Source: Nocardia asteroides (lineage in GTDB: Bacteria; Actinomycetota; Actinomycetes; Mycobacteriales; Mycobacteriaceae). From it: a DNA stretch of 64,000 nucleotides. Where the stretch lies: assembly GCF_900637185.1 (NCBI RefSeq), contig NZ_LR134352.1, positions 806,001 to 870,000 on the forward strand, in the 5' to 3' direction. Of the stretch, positions 18,901-27,922 are shown piece after piece; position 1 is the first letter of the stretch, and each line of letters opens with the position of its first letter. The translations under genes were made by a program, and so were the position numbers. The notes under the pieces are model-generated. The model had not been told where the DNA came from, did no database searches, and saw only the letters and a program-made list of their open reading frames with translations.

Positions 18901-20590
18901 GGCCCAGGGCGCCAAGCCGGGCGAGGGCGGCCAGCTGCCCGCGCACAAGGTGTACCCGTGGGTCGCCGAGGTGCGGCACTCCACGCCGGGCGTCGGCCTG
19001 ATCTCCCCGCCGCCGCACCACGACATCTACTCGATCGAGGACCTGGCGCAGCTGATCCACGACCTCAAGAACGCGAACCCGCAGGCGCGGATTCACGTGA
19101 AACTGGTCGCGGAGCCGGGTGTCGGCACCGTCGCCACCGGTGTGTCCAAGGCGCACGCCGACGTCGTGCTCATCTCGGGCCACGACGGCGGCACCGGCGC
19201 CTCGCCGCTGACCTCGCTCAAGCACGCGGGCGGCCCCTGGGAGCTCGGCCTGGCCGAGACCCAGCAGACCCTGCTGCTCAACGGCCTGCGCGACCGCATC
19301 GTGGTCCAGGTCGACGGTCAGATGAAGACCGGCCGCGACGTGATGATCGCCGCCCTGCTCGGCGCCGAGGAGTTCGGTTTCGCGACCGCTCCGCTGGTCG
19401 TCTCGGGCTGCATCATGATGCGCGTGTGCCACCTCGACACCTGCCCGGTGGGTATCGCCACCCAGAACCCGGTGCTGCGCGAGCGTTTCTCCGGCAAGCC
19501 GGAGTTCGTCGAGAACTTCATGCTGTTCATCGCCGAGGAGGTGCGTGAGCTGCTCGCCGAGCTGGGCTTCCGCACGCTCGACGAGGCCATCGGCCGGGTC
19601 GACCTGCTCGACACCAGCAAGGCCAAGCAGCACTTCAAGGCCGCCAAGCTGGACCTGTCGCCGATCCTGGACATGCCGGAGACGGCGTTCATGAACCAGG
19701 ACACCCGCTGCACCGGCACCCAGGACCACGGTCTGGACAAGGCGCTGGACAACGAGCTGATCGCGCAGAGCGCCGACGCGCTCGAGCGGGGCCAGGCGGT
19801 CAAGATCGAAACCAAGATCACCAACGTGAACCGCACGGTCGGCACCATGCTCGGCCACGAGGTGACCAAGCTCTACGGTGGCGCGGGCCTGCCCGACAAC
19901 ACCATCGACATCACCTTCAACGGTTCGGCAGGCAACAGCTTCGGCGCGTTCGTCCCGGCTGGCATCACGCTGCGCGTGCAGGGTGACGCCAACGACTACG
20001 TCGGCAAGGGCCTGTCCGGTGGCCACATCGTGGTCCGCCCGTCGCTCACCGCGCCGGAGGGCTTCGTCGCCGAGGACAACATCATCGCGGGCAACGTGAT
20101 CATGTTCGGCGCCACCAGCGGCCGGATCCTGATCAACGGTGTCGCCGGTGAGCGGTTCGCCGTCCGTAACTCCGGTGCGACCGCGGTCGTCGAGGGCGTG
20201 GGCGACCACGCGCTCGAGTACATGACCGGTGGCCGCGTGGTCATCCTCGGTGGCACCGGCCGCAACCTCGGCGCCGGTATGTCCGGTGGTGTCGCGTTCG
20301 TCTACGACCCGGAGGGCACGCTGCCCGCGCGCGTGAGCCCGGATCAGGCGGAGGCGATCGAGCAGCTCTCGGGTGACGACTTCACCTGGCTGCGCGACAT
20401 CATCACCACCCACCGCGACGAAACGGGTTCGGCTGTGGCCGAACGCATCCTGAGCGACTGGTCCCAGCAGGTGAACCACTTCGTGAAGGTCATGCCCCGC
20501 GAATACAAGAAGGTTTTGCTCGCCATCTCCGAAGCTGAGAAGAGCGGCAAGGACGTGGACGAAGCGATCATGGAGGCCGCTCGTGGCTGA
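15938..20590 (+). CDS. gltB: Glutamate synthase large subunit
   Basis: 1550 residues. The N-terminal glutaminase (Ntn) domain has its nucleophile Cys25 in [11 protein letters not shown], implying removal of a 24-residue propeptide. The central and FMN-binding domains follow, with the 3Fe-4S cluster cysteines in [15 protein letters not shown] (about residues 1157-1170), then the C-terminal GxGxG beta-helix. With GltD it converts 2-oxoglutarate plus glutamine to two glutamates using NADPH. The ATG at 15938 has GAAGG 7 nt upstream. The gene is preceded by a long structured leader and overlaps gltD by 8 bp. Confidence 0.98.
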   Translation: MTQLPGHRSPGATGLYDPAFEHDACGVAFVADMHGRRSRDIVDKAITALLNLEHRGAAGAEPNSGDGAGILIQLPDKFFRAVVDFELPPVGSYASGIAFLPQSRREASRAAYGVEKIVVEEGLAVLGWREVPIEESSLGALARDAMPTFRQLFIGSPKNSAEQLSGLDLERRAYVIRKRIEHELGKSGSGEGSVGKESVYFPSLSGETFIYKGMFTTPQLRAFYLDLQDERVESAIGIVHSRFSTNTFPSWPLAHPFRRVAHNGEINTVTGNENWMRAREALLRSDVFGKDEAGKNRLQKIFPVCTPGASDTARFDEVLELLHLGGRDLHHAVMMMIPEAWERNENMDPQLRAFYEYHSMLMEPWDGPAAVCFSDGKKIGAVLDRNGLRPGRIWVTEDGLVVLASEVGVLDIDPSTVIQKIRLQPGKMFLVDTEQGRILTDAEIKGELAAAQPYQEWLDAGVSRLADLPDRPHVHMSHDRVLIRQQIFGYTTEDLNLLITPMAKTGGEALGSMGTDTPIAVLSNRSRLLFDYFSQLFAQVTNPPLDAIREKVVTSLKRNIGPEADLLHPGPESCKQIALEQPILDNDELSKLVHINDDGSHPGLRSVVVRGLYPVAEGGEGLRKALVAINTQVSAAIDGGARIIVLSDRESNEKLAPIPSLLLTSSVHHHLVRERTRTMVGLVVEAGDAREVHHMAMLVGFGAAAINPYMAFETIEDMLERGSLAIPGSTGDLAADYRKAVANYCTAASNGVLKVMSKMGISTLASYNGAQLYQVIGLAQDLVDEYFTGLRSPLGGIGLDEIAEEVAIRHRTAFLENRNERAHRELEVGGEYQWRREGEYHLFNPDTVFKLQHATRTGQYSIFKEYTKAVDDQSERLAALRGLFKFKTGQRESISIDEVESAAEIVKRFSTGAMSYGSISAESHETLAIAMNRLGARSNSGEGGESPARFEVEENGDWRRSAIKQVASGRFGVTAHYLTNATDIQIKMAQGAKPGEGGQLPAHKVYPWVAEVRHSTPGVGLISPPPHHDIYSIEDLAQLIHDLKNANPQARIHVKLVAEPGVGTVATGVSKAHADVVLISGHDGGTGASPLTSLKHAGGPWELGLAETQQTLLLNGLRDRIVVQVDGQMKTGRDVMIAALLGAEEFGFATAPLVVSGCIMMRVCHLDTCPVGIATQNPVLRERFSGKPEFVENFMLFIAEEVRELLAELGFRTLDEAIGRVDLLDTSKAKQHFKAAKLDLSPILDMPETAFMNQDTRCTGTQDHGLDKALDNELIAQSADALERGQAVKIETKITNVNRTVGTMLGHEVTKLYGGAGLPDNTIDITFNGSAGNSFGAFVPAGITLRVQGDANDYVGKGLSGGHIVVRPSLTAPEGFVAEDNIIAGNVIMFGATSGRILINGVAGERFAVRNSGATAVVEGVGDHALEYMTGGRVVILGGTGRNLGAGMSGGVAFVYDPEGTLPARVSPDQAEAIEQLSGDDFTWLRDIITTHRDETGSAVAERILSDWSQQVNHFVKVMPREYKKVLLAISEAEKSGKDVDEAIMEAARG

Positions 20591-22052
20591 TCCTCAGGGA
20601 TTTTTGAAGCACACCTCTCGGGAACTCCCGACCCGCCGACCGGTCGAGCTGCGACTGCTCGACTGGAAAGAGGTCTACGAGGACAAGTTCTCGCACGACA
20701 CCCTGCAGAAGCAGGCCAGCCGCTGCATGGACTGCGGTATCCCCTTCTGTCACAACGGCTGTCCGCTGGGGAACCTGATCCCCGAGTGGAACGACCTGGT
20801 GTACAAGGGTGCCTGGCGCGAGGGCATCGACCGCCTGCACGCCACCAACAACTTCCCGGAGTTCACCGGCCGCCTGTGCCCGGCTCCGTGTGAGGCGTCC
20901 TGCGTGCTCGGCATCAACCAGCAGCCGGTCACCATCAAGCAGGTCGAGGTCGAGCTCATCGAGAACGCCTTCGACGAGGGCTGGGTCACCCCGGTGTACC
21001 CGACCCGCCTCACCGGCAAGAAGGTCGCCGTCGTGGGCTCCGGCCCGGCCGGTCTGGCCGCCGCCCAGCAGCTGACCCGGGCCGGTCACACCGTGACCGT
21101 GTTCGAGCGCGACGACCGCATCGGCGGCCTGATGCGCTACGGCATCCCGGAATTCAAGATGGAGAAGTCGGTCATCGACCGTCGCCTCGCGCAGATGGAG
21201 GCCGAGGGCACCATCTTCAAGACGGGCGTCAACGTGGGTGTCGACATCACCGCCGAGCAACTGCGCGAGCGTTTCGACGCGGTCGTGCTGGCCGGTGGCG
21301 CCACCATCGCCCGTGACCTGCCGATCCCGGGCCGCGAGCTCGACGGCATCCACCAGGCGATGGAGTTCCTGCCGCTGGCCAACCGCGTGCAGCTCGGCGA
21401 CGACATCACCGACGAGAACGGCCTGCCGCCCATCCACGCGAAGGGCAAGAAGGTCGTCATCATCGGTGGTGGCGACACCGGCGCCGACTGCCTGGGCACC
21501 TCGCACCGCCACGGTGCCGAGAGCGTCCACCAGTTCGAGATCATGCCGCGTCCGCCGGAGGAGCGCGCCGGTTCCACCCCGTGGCCGACCTACCCGCTGA
21601 TGTACCGGGTGTCCTCGGCGCACGAGGAGGGTGGCGAGCGGGTGTTCTCCGTGAACACCGAGCGTTTCGTCGGCAAGGACGGCAAGGTCACCGGGCTCGA
21701 GGCGCACGAGGTCAAGATGGCCAACGGCCGGTTCGAGAAGGTCGAAGGCACCGACTTCACCCTCGAGGCCGACCTGGTGCTGCTGGCCATGGGCTTCGTC
21801 GGCCCGCAGAAGCCCGGCCTGCTGACCGACCTGGGTGTCGGTTACGACGGACGCGGCAACGTGCAGCGCGACAAGAACTGGGCCACCAACATCCCCGGCG
21901 TCTTCGTCGCCGGCGACATGGGCCGTGGTCAGTCGCTGATCGTGTGGGCCATCGCCGAGGGCCGCGCCGCGGCCGCCTCGGTCGACAAGTTCCTGGAAGG
22001 CGAGACCGCGCTGCCCGCGCCGATCCCGCCGACGGCTGTCGCCCAGCGCTGA
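20583..22052 (+). CDS. gltD: Glutamate synthase small subunit
   Basis: 489 residues from a GTG overlapping the end of gltB. N-terminal cysteines ([14 protein letters not shown] and CPAPCEASC) bind two 4Fe-4S clusters. An FAD-binding Rossmann motif ([15 protein letters not shown]) and an NADPH-binding motif ([12 protein letters not shown]) follow. It passes electrons from NADPH to GltB. Overlapping genes and a shared terminator make gltBD one operon. Confidence 0.98.
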   Translation: MADPQGFLKHTSRELPTRRPVELRLLDWKEVYEDKFSHDTLQKQASRCMDCGIPFCHNGCPLGNLIPEWNDLVYKGAWREGIDRLHATNNFPEFTGRLCPAPCEASCVLGINQQPVTIKQVEVELIENAFDEGWVTPVYPTRLTGKKVAVVGSGPAGLAAAQQLTRAGHTVTVFERDDRIGGLMRYGIPEFKMEKSVIDRRLAQMEAEGTIFKTGVNVGVDITAEQLRERFDAVVLAGGATIARDLPIPGRELDGIHQAMEFLPLANRVQLGDDITDENGLPPIHAKGKKVVIIGGGDTGADCLGTSHRHGAESVHQFEIMPRPPEERAGSTPWPTYPLMYRVSSAHEEGGERVFSVNTERFVGKDGKVTGLEAHEVKMANGRFEKVEGTDFTLEADLVLLAMGFVGPQKPGLLTDLGVGYDGRGNVQRDKNWATNIPGVFVAGDMGRGQSLIVWAIAEGRAAAASVDKFLEGETALPAPIPPTAVAQR

Positions 22053-22063
22053 TCCGCTCTTCG

Positions 22064-22098
22064 AAGCGCCCGTGGACTCACCGGTCCACGGGCGCTTT
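22064..22098 (+). terminator. gltBD terminator
   Basis: A perfect 14-bp stem (22064-22077 with 22084-22097; AAGCGCCCGTGGAC on the left) has a 6-nt loop and ends in TTTG. It lies 12 nt after the gltD stop codon. Confidence 0.9.
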
Positions 22099-22319
22099 GT
22101 CGTTGCGTCACAGTCTGTTTCGGTTTCGAGGTGGCTCTGGTAGCGTCTTCCGGTTCTGCACCGGCCCGGGGCGGGGCCGTCGAGAGGCGTGCGTAGGGGT
22201 CTGAACACGGCACGCGCACAGTGTTTTCGGTGCCGAAGCAAACGACGTGGCTGATCTCCGGTGCAGCACATAGACTTTCCGTTATCGATGTGTAACCGGT
22301 GATGACCCGAGGGGGAGAA

Positions 22320-22946
22320 GTGCCGTTACCGCCGGGAACGATGGCGAGTCTGCATCGCGCCGCCGAGCGCGGAGATGGCACCGCCATGCACAACCTCGCC
22401 AACATCTACTTCGATCACAGCGATTTCGACGCCGCCGAGCACTGGTTCCGCCGGGCGGCCGCCGCGGGTCACACCAGGGCGATGAACAATCTCGCGGTGC
22501 TGCTGGACAAGCTTGGTGAGTTCGACGAGGCCGAGTCCTGGTACCGGCGCGCCGCCGCGGCGGGCAACGCCAACGCCATGTACAACCTGGCCACCCTGCT
22601 CTACCAGTGCGGTGACCGGCGCGACGCCGAAACCTGGTACCACCACGCCGCTTTCGCGGGCAATGTCGACGCGATGTACAACCTGGCCCGCCTCTACGAG
22701 GATCACGACCAGCTCGACGAGGCCGAGTCCTGGTACCGCGACGCCGCCGACAACGGCGACATCGACGCCATCAACAACCTCGGCATGCTGCTGCGCCGCC
22801 GCGGCGCCCTCACCGAGGCCCGCCGCTGCTTCCGCCGCGCCGCCGACCACGGCCACCCCCGAGCCATGGCCAACCTCGCCGCCCTCCTCGACTCCCAGGG
22901 CGCCCACCGCGAAGCCGAATCCTGGTACCGCCGCGCCGCCGGCTGA
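22320..22946 (+). CDS. Sel1/TPR-repeat protein
   Basis: 208 residues from the GTG at 22320, chosen because GGGGGAG lies directly upstream; in-frame GTG/ATG codons at 22299 and 22302 are alternatives. The protein consists of about six 36-residue repeats of the type AMYNLATLLYQCGDRRDAETWY followed by HHAAFAGNVD, the Sel1-like subclass of TPR. It has no signal peptide, so it is probably a cytosolic scaffold for protein contacts. A weak TAGACT -10 lies near 22271. It ends 9 bp from the convergent hicB. Confidence 0.85.
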   Translation: MPLPPGTMASLHRAAERGDGTAMHNLANIYFDHSDFDAAEHWFRRAAAAGHTRAMNNLAVLLDKLGEFDEAESWYRRAAAAGNANAMYNLATLLYQCGDRRDAETWYHHAAFAGNVDAMYNLARLYEDHDQLDEAESWYRDAADNGDIDAINNLGMLLRRRGALTEARRCFRRAADHGHPRAMANLAALLDSQGAHREAESWYRRAAG

Positions 22947-22955
22947 CCGGTGACG

Positions 22956-23294
22956 TCAGCTCGCCGCCAGGCGCTGGTTGGCGAGCTGATTGAGCGAGAC
23001 GTTCATCTCTGCTGCCTCGCGAACAAGCCTGGCGTGCAGTTCAGCCGAGGTGCGGACGAGGAACTTACCGCTGTAGCTGCGTTCCGCCAACGGTGGCGGT
23101 ACCGGTTCCTCGTTGGCTGCCAGGTCGTCGATCGTGTCGGTGACCAGCGCCCGGATGCCGACCAAGGCCTCCGTCTGATCGGTCGCGAGCCACGAGAGGG
23201 ACGGAAACTCCGCACACAGGCCAACGAATTCGTCGTCTTCCGGCGACCAGAGGACGCGGTAGGCGTAGTGCCGCGGATCGTAGCGCTCGGTCAC
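22956..23294 (-). CDS. hicB: HicB-type antitoxin
   Basis: 112 residues from a GTG at 23294 that overlaps the hicA stop (GTGA). The N-terminal half (YAYRVLWSPEDDEFVGLCAE, then FPSLSWLATDQTEAL) is the degenerate RNase H-like HicB domain that binds the toxin. The C-terminal half (FLVRTSAELHARLVREAAEM, then NVSLNQLANQRL) is a ribbon-helix-helix DNA-binding domain. It should neutralise HicA and repress the operon through the inverted repeat upstream of hicA. Confidence 0.88.
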   Translation of the reverse strand: MTERYDPRHYAYRVLWSPEDDEFVGLCAEFPSLSWLATDQTEALVGIRALVTDTIDDLAANEEPVPPPLAERSYSGKFLVRTSAELHARLVREAAEMNVSLNQLANQRLAAS

Positions 23295-23563
23295 GAGACG
23301 TCCTCCTCCCTTCCTTGCCACTCGACCAGTCTGTCGATCGCATCGAGCACTTGTCTCACCTGGTAGATCTTGGCAGCTCCGTTGCTGCCTTCCTGAATAT
23401 TGACACGGGGATCGCCGGGCCACGGTGTCTTGAACACCGCATGACTTGTCCCGTGCCGCCGGGGTCGGCCGAAGTGCTCGCGGCACACCAACTCGAGATC
23501 GGCGTACCGCACGTTGGTTGGTGCCTCGCGCATCTTGGCGAGAATCTTCTCGGCCTTCCCCAT
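23291..23563 (-). CDS. hicA: HicA-type toxin (mRNA interferase)
   Basis: 90 residues, slightly long for HicA (usually 55-85). The catalytic histidine is His41 in HGTSHAVFK, matching the family GxSHxxF/Y motif, followed by the expected strand (DPRVNIQEGSNGAAKIYQV). It is upstream of, and overlaps, hicB. There is no Shine-Dalgarno; a TAGACT/TACTAT promoter with a 17-bp spacer ending just before the ATG suggests a leaderless message. Confidence 0.87.
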   Translation of the reverse strand: MGKAEKILAKMREAPTNVRYADLELVCREHFGRPRRHGTSHAVFKTPWPGDPRVNIQEGSNGAAKIYQVRQVLDAIDRLVEWQGREEDVS

Positions 23564-23568
23564 CGGTC

Positions 23569-23592
23569 AATAGTATCGCCGACGATACTATT
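23569..23592. promoter_or_regulatory. hicAB operator overlapping the promoter
   Basis: A perfect 10-bp inverted repeat AATAGTATCG-ccga-CGATACTATT ends 6 bp before the hicA start codon. On the minus strand the proximal arm contains the probable -10 (TACTAT), with TAGACT 17 bp further upstream as -35. A ribbon-helix-helix HicB dimer bound here would block RNA polymerase, the usual autoregulation of hicAB. Confidence 0.8.
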
Positions 23593-23891
23593 AGTCTAGA
23601 GGGGTTGGTGGGGTCGATGCCATGGGTCTGGCGGCGGCGCGAAGACGGGTTGCCGGTTCGTAATGTTCGCGAGATGGTCGCCGATCATGAAAATGGTTGC
23701 TGAGCACGGATTATGCCGTCTTGTAGCGAATCGGGTTCTGGTTACTCAAAAGTATTGATACCGAGCGGTTTTCCAGCAAACCTCAGCAAATATTTTGGGG
23801 CGCAGCAATTTTCCGGCGTTCGAGGTGCGGGAATTTGCGGGGCGGTATAACGTCTCGGTTCGATAAACCTCTCGACGACAGGCCGGGGCGT
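23593..23891. other. AT-rich intergenic region, probable promoter of the roadblock operon
   Basis: The stretch 23700-23860 is clearly richer in A and T than the surroundings (AAATATTTT near 23789). A TATAAC hexamer at 23846-23851, about 40 bp before the first roadblock gene, is the best -10 candidate; no convincing -35 at normal spacing was found. No gene is seen. Confidence 0.35.
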
Positions 23892-24278
23892 GTGAATTCT
23901 CTCGACGGTTGCCTCAAGCGGATCATGGATATCCCGGGTGCGTGCAGCGTGACACTGGTGGACGGGGCCAGTGGGTTGGCGATCGCCGCCGCGGGGGTGC
24001 ACGAGATCGTCGACGAACACGAGGACGCGGCGGGGACCACCGACGTGGTGCGCGCGGTGCTCGGCTGTTCGGCGCTGGCGAACGGCCGCGACGGCGACGA
24101 CATCACCGAGATGGTCGTCTGCCGGACCGGGGGATTCCACCTGTTGCACCTGGTCGACGGTGATTTCGACGGCAGGCTGTTCGTGCACGTCGTCTTCGAC
24201 GGCGACACCGCCAATCTCGGCATGGCCCGCTACCAGCTGCGCGGCGCCCTCGACGAACTGACGGGCGGCGGTCGATGA
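23892..24278 (+). CDS. Roadblock/LC7-like protein 1
   Basis: 128 residues from a GTG at 23892. The alternation (CSVTLVDGASGLAIAAAGV, then TEMVVCRTGGFHLLHLV and LFVHVVFDGDTANLGMARYQL) matches the small alpha/beta roadblock/LC7 fold, which in bacteria (MglB type) regulates Ras-like GTPases. The fold assignment is by pattern and moderate. It overlaps the next gene as ATGA and heads a four-gene operon. Confidence 0.6.
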   Translation: MNSLDGCLKRIMDIPGACSVTLVDGASGLAIAAAGVHEIVDEHEDAAGTTDVVRAVLGCSALANGRDGDDITEMVVCRTGGFHLLHLVDGDFDGRLFVHVVFDGDTANLGMARYQLRGALDELTGGGR

Positions 24279-25252
24279 GCCTGGCGCTGGCCGAGGAACT
24301 GCACCGGCTCGAGGAAGAGGGCTCGACCGGCATCCTGCGGGCCGGCGACGGGGAATTCCATCTGGCGCGCGGCGCGATCGCCTCGGCGGGCTGCCGGCGC
24401 ACGATCGGGCTCGACCGGCTCGTCGTCGAGGCCGGTGTCGCGACCGCCGAGGACTGGCGGCGCGCGGGCGCGGGCGATCCCGGCCCGTTGCTCGACCGTC
24501 CGCGCCTGGAGAGCTTCGCGCTGCTGTCGGTCTTCGACGCCGCCTACTTCCTGCTGGCCTCGCCGGGGGAAACCGAATTCCGGCCCGCGCCCGAACATTG
24601 GCTCGCCCCGGTCTGCCGGGTGGCGCCGCACACGCTGCTCCAGGAATGCGCCCGGCGCGGCGACCCGGAGTGGGGGCCGTGGCCCGCCGACCTCGTCGCG
24701 GCGGTGCCGGTGGTCCCGGCCCGCCGGGTGCGCCGTAATCGCGTGGTGCTCACCGGCGGACAGGCCGAGGTGCTCGCCGCCGCCGACGAACGCCGCAGCG
24801 TCGCCGACATCGCCCGCGACCTGGGCCGCACCACCTACGGCTGCCTGGTCGCGGTGCGCGAACTCACCAGCGCGGGCCTGATCACCGAACCCGACCGGGC
24901 GGCAGCGCAACCCGCCCCCGACGACGTGCGCCCGCCCGGCCGCCACCTCTCGCTCGCACCGGCACCGGCCGAGGACACCGGTCGCCACCGGCAGCCGATC
25001 GCGCCTGCCACCGGCGTGCCCGCGTTACCGAGGCGGATTCCGTCCGCGCTCGGCGGCGCGACGACGGCTCGTCCGTCGCAGTCGGGGACGGGCGAGCGAG
25101 CCGGGCGGCACGCGGTCGACGAGGAAGCGACCGCACCCGCCCGGCGACGCGGCAACCAGCCCGGCGCCGCACCGTACGAACCGGAGCGCTGGCGACAGGT
25201 CGACCGTGAAGTACTCATCCGGCTCAGGGCGGCGTTGGAGGAGCTTGCGTGA
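24275..25252 (+). CDS. DUF4388-like/winged-helix protein in roadblock operon
   Basis: 325 residues. The N-terminal 60 residues (GSTGILRAGDGEFHLARGAI, then ASAGCRRTIGLDRLVVEAGV) resemble the PATAN/DUF4388 module often coupled to signalling and roadblock proteins. A helical middle leads to a segment with a winged-helix look (AAADERRSVADIARDLGRTT, then CLVAVRELTSAGLI, about residues 168-210). The last 110 residues are Pro/Ala/Arg-rich and disordered, ending in a short amphipathic helix. It overlaps both neighbours by 4 bp. Probably an adaptor or regulator; function unknown. Confidence 0.55.
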   Translation: MSLALAEELHRLEEEGSTGILRAGDGEFHLARGAIASAGCRRTIGLDRLVVEAGVATAEDWRRAGAGDPGPLLDRPRLESFALLSVFDAAYFLLASPGETEFRPAPEHWLAPVCRVAPHTLLQECARRGDPEWGPWPADLVAAVPVVPARRVRRNRVVLTGGQAEVLAAADERRSVADIARDLGRTTYGCLVAVRELTSAGLITEPDRAAAQPAPDDVRPPGRHLSLAPAPAEDTGRHRQPIAPATGVPALPRRIPSALGGATTARPSQSGTGERAGRHAVDEEATAPARRRGNQPGAAPYEPERWRQVDREVLIRLRAALEELA

Positions 25253-25707
25253 CCGTGCGGAAGAAACTGCTCGGTGATTGGAGGGGAAGGTTGACGAAGG
25301 TGGCGATGCCTGTGCCCGAACGGAACACGGCCGTGCTGGCCGAACTGAAGTCGTTGCGGGAGCGCGTCCCCCGCCTCACCGGTTCGGTGGTGGCCTCCAG
25401 CGACGGACTGCTCATCGAACACGACCTACCCCCGCACATCGAACCCGCGGGCATGGCCGCGATGGCGGCCGCGCAGCTGTCGCTGTCGTACCGGCTGGCG
25501 ACCACCGCGCACGGCGGCGGGTTCAACGAGGTCGTCGTGCTCGGGACCGAGGGGCAGGTGGTGATCTACGCCGCGGGCTACACCTCGCTCACGGTGCTCG
25601 CGGGCCCGGAAGTGAACGTCGGCCGGCTCCATCTGGAGTCGCGACCGGTGGCGCGCGCCATCGCCGAACATCTCGCGGCGGCGCTCCCGAAGGAAGAAAC
25701 CGATTGA
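25249..25707 (+). CDS. Roadblock/LC7 domain protein 2
   Basis: 152 residues from the GTG overlapping the previous stop (GTGA); later starts near 25300 are possible. The core (VPRLTGSVVASSDGLLIEHD, AAAQLSLSYRLATTAHGGGF, VVLGTEGQVVIYAAGYTSLT) is a typical bacterial roadblock/LC7 domain, the family of MglB and of the small proteins in actinobacterial conservons. It is expected to form dimers and bind a small GTPase, but none is encoded nearby. Confidence 0.78.
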   Translation: MTVRKKLLGDWRGRLTKVAMPVPERNTAVLAELKSLRERVPRLTGSVVASSDGLLIEHDLPPHIEPAGMAAMAAAQLSLSYRLATTAHGGGFNEVVVLGTEGQVVIYAAGYTSLTVLAGPEVNVGRLHLESRPVARAIAEHLAAALPKEETD

Positions 25708-25717
25708 AAGGCAATAC

Positions 25718-26089
25718 ATGTCGAACATGGATCTGGCACTGAAGGACATGATGGTGATCGACGGTGCGATAGGCGCCGCGGTCGTCGACTACAGCAGCGG
25801 AATGGCGCTGGGCATGCTCAGCAGCAGCAAGGCCCTGGATCTGCAGGTCGCCGCGGCGGGCAACACCGAGGTGGTGCGGTCCAAGCTGCGCACCATGGAG
25901 CAGCTGGGCCTCAACGAGGAGATCGAGGACATCCTCATCACCCTCGGCACGCAGTACCACGTGATCCGCCCGATGACCGGCCGCAAGTCCAAGGGCCTGT
26001 TCCTCTACCTCGCGCTCGATCGTGGCCGCTCCAACCTGGCACTGGCCCGGCATCGCCTCAAGGGCATCGAGGAAGACCTGGAGGTGTGA
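25718..26089 (+). CDS. Roadblock/LC7-like protein 3
   Basis: 123 residues behind GAAAGG. It contains LKDMMVIDGAIGAAVVDYSS, GNTEVVRSKLRTM, IEDILITLGTQYHVIRPM and LFLYLALDRGRSNLALARHRL, the same strand-helix order as protein 1 and a likely paralogue. It is the last gene of the operon, 10 bp after protein 2. Confidence 0.65.
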   Translation: MSNMDLALKDMMVIDGAIGAAVVDYSSGMALGMLSSSKALDLQVAAAGNTEVVRSKLRTMEQLGLNEEIEDILITLGTQYHVIRPMTGRKSKGLFLYLALDRGRSNLALARHRLKGIEEDLEV

Positions 26090-26314
26090 GCGCCGCACGG
26101 CACCTCGGATGAGAATGTCGGCGACTCCGCGTGGCCGCCGACATCCCACCGTCACGCGACTGTCGGAAATCGGACATGGACGAGTGGTCATGTGGCGGTG
26201 CGACGCTCGTACCTCTATTGTGATTCGCGGCGAGGTCTGGCGGCGGAGCTGCAGGTCACGTCGGGCTTATCGGGGTTTGCTCTGCGATCACGAGCAAGGT
26301 TGGACTGGAGCGGC

Positions 26315-27214
26315 ATGCAGTTGAGGAAAGCTGTCGCGGCGCTGGGTGCTGCCGCGGCGATGACTACCGGAATCATGATCGGCAGCACGAGCGCCACCGC
26401 GGCGCCCGGCTGCCCGAGTCTGTACGTGGTGGCGATCCCCGGCACCTGGGAGACCGGCCACGACAAGGCACCTGGACCCGGCATGCTGGCCGGGGTCACC
26501 AACGGCCTACCCCGCAACACCGAGGTCGACTACGTCACCTACGCCGCCACCGCGTTCCCGTGGGAAGGCGACGTGTACGGCCAGTCCAAGAAGCAGGCGG
26601 TCGACACCGCGCGCGGACTGATCACCGCCAAGCTCGCCGCCTGCGGCGACACCGACATCGCGCTGGTCGGCTACAGCCAGGGTGCCGACGCGGCGGGCGA
26701 TCTCGCCGCCGAGATCGGCACCGCCGTGAGCCCGATCTCGCCCACCAAGGTCAAGGCCGTCGGCCTCATCTCCGATCCGCGCCGCTCGCCCACCGACATT
26801 CAGGTCGGCCCGATCGCCGCCGGCGCGGGCGCCGGCGGTGCCCGTCCCGGCGGCTTCGGCTGGATCAGCGACCGGGTGCGCACCATCTGCGCGGTCGACG
26901 ACCTGTACTGCGCGACGGCCACCGACGACTTCGTCACCCGCTTCGCCGGCTTCCTGGCGCAGAGCTCGGACGCCAACCCGGCCAACATGTGGCGCTACCA
27001 GATCGAGGCAGGCGCCATCGTCAACGACCTGATGGCCCACGGCGGTGTCCCCACGCTGCAGGCCCAGCTCTCGGAGGCGGCCAACCAGCAGCGCGCCAAG
27101 GACCTGGAGCGCTTCTACCGCTCGCAGGCGCACACGCTGTACGGCAGCTACCCGGTGGGCGGCGGCCAGACCGCCATCAGCTGGATGCACAACTGGATCG
27201 CCCAGCAGGCCTGA
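26315..27214 (+). CDS. Secreted cutinase-family serine esterase
   Basis: 299 residues from the ATG at 26315 with GGAG upstream. Signal peptide: basic MQLRK, a hydrophobic stretch, then SATAAPG. The nucleophile motif is GYSQGAD; the CAVDDLYC segment provides the probable Asp and disulfide cysteines, and SQAHTLYGSYP the His, as in mycobacterial Culp/cutinase-like lipases. It acts outside the cell on esters or lipids. The 225 bp upstream hold no other gene. Confidence 0.88.
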   Translation: MQLRKAVAALGAAAAMTTGIMIGSTSATAAPGCPSLYVVAIPGTWETGHDKAPGPGMLAGVTNGLPRNTEVDYVTYAATAFPWEGDVYGQSKKQAVDTARGLITAKLAACGDTDIALVGYSQGADAAGDLAAEIGTAVSPISPTKVKAVGLISDPRRSPTDIQVGPIAAGAGAGGARPGGFGWISDRVRTICAVDDLYCATATDDFVTRFAGFLAQSSDANPANMWRYQIEAGAIVNDLMAHGGVPTLQAQLSEAANQQRAKDLERFYRSQAHTLYGSYPVGGGQTAISWMHNWIAQQA

Positions 27215-27226
27215 GTTCCCCTCGGT

Positions 27227-27261
27227 CAGGGCCCGGTGTCGTCGATCGGCACCGGGCCCTG
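27227..27261. terminator. Bidirectional terminator-like hairpin
   Basis: A perfect 12-bp stem CAGGGCCCGGTG/CACCGGGCCCTG (27227-27238 with 27250-27261) with an 11-nt loop lies between the convergent cutinase and phosphatase genes. Confidence 0.8.
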
Positions 27262-27266
27262 CCGCG

Positions 27267-27887
27267 TCACGGGGTGGCGCGGGACATGTTGCGCGGCAGC
27301 AGGTCCCACACGTGGCCGTTCTCGTTGATGGTGGCGGCCGTGCGGGAGCCGGTGCGTGAGTACAGGATCCGGGTCACCGAGCAGTAGTCGATCGGGAAGG
27401 TCAGCGGGCGGGTCAGGCCGAGGATGTCGGCCAGCAGCACGTTGACGACGCCGCCGTGCGCGAAGGCCACCACCGTGTCGGTCGGGGCGGCCGCGGCGAC
27501 CAGGCCGTCGATCGCGGTGAGCACGCGCGCGGTGAAGGCGGCGCCGTCGATCTGCTCGGGCAGGAAACCGGCCTTGATCCGGGCGTAGGCCTCGGCGAAG
27601 TCGGTCTTGGCGTCTTCGATGGGGATGTAGGCGGGCAGGTCGCGGTCGTATTCGGCGAGATCGTCGAACACCTCGACCGGCAGGCCCCGCGCGGCGGCGG
27701 TGGGGGCGGCGGTTTCCCTGGCCCGCCGCTGCGGGCTGCTGACGATGCGGGCGATGTCGTGGGCGGCCAGGGCGGCGGGTACCCGCTCGGCCTGCTGCCC
27801 GCCGATCCCGGTGAGACCGGGGTCGGCGGCGGTGGTGTCCCCGACGACGCGTTCGGGCTGGGCGTGACGCACGAGAATCAACTGCAC
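27267..27887 (-). CDS. Histidine phosphatase (phosphoglycerate mutase-like)
   Basis: 206 residues from a GTG at 27887 (an in-frame GTG at 27896 is possible). The catalytic motif LVRHAQPE is at the N-terminus, SSPQRRARETA follows as the phosphate-binding Arg region, and FAHGGVV supplies the second His. It is a member of branch 1 of the family, with unknown phospho-substrate. A membrane-protein gene lies 35 bp upstream and is probably co-transcribed. Confidence 0.88.
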   Translation of the reverse strand: MQLILVRHAQPERVVGDTTAADPGLTGIGGQQAERVPAALAAHDIARIVSSPQRRARETAAPTAAARGLPVEVFDDLAEYDRDLPAYIPIEDAKTDFAEAYARIKAGFLPEQIDGAAFTARVLTAIDGLVAAAAPTDTVVAFAHGGVVNVLLADILGLTRPLTFPIDYCSVTRILYSRTGSRTAATINENGHVWDLLPRNMSRATP

Positions 27888-27922
27888 GCCGCCCACTCTG
27901 CCGTATGTGCCGCCCGGGCACC

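Noticed and set aside
16829..20479. A 1216-codon open frame antisense to gltB
   Set aside because: Composition (His/Gln/Arg/Leu-rich, repetitive) is typical of an antisense frame in high-GC DNA; gltB itself is unambiguous.
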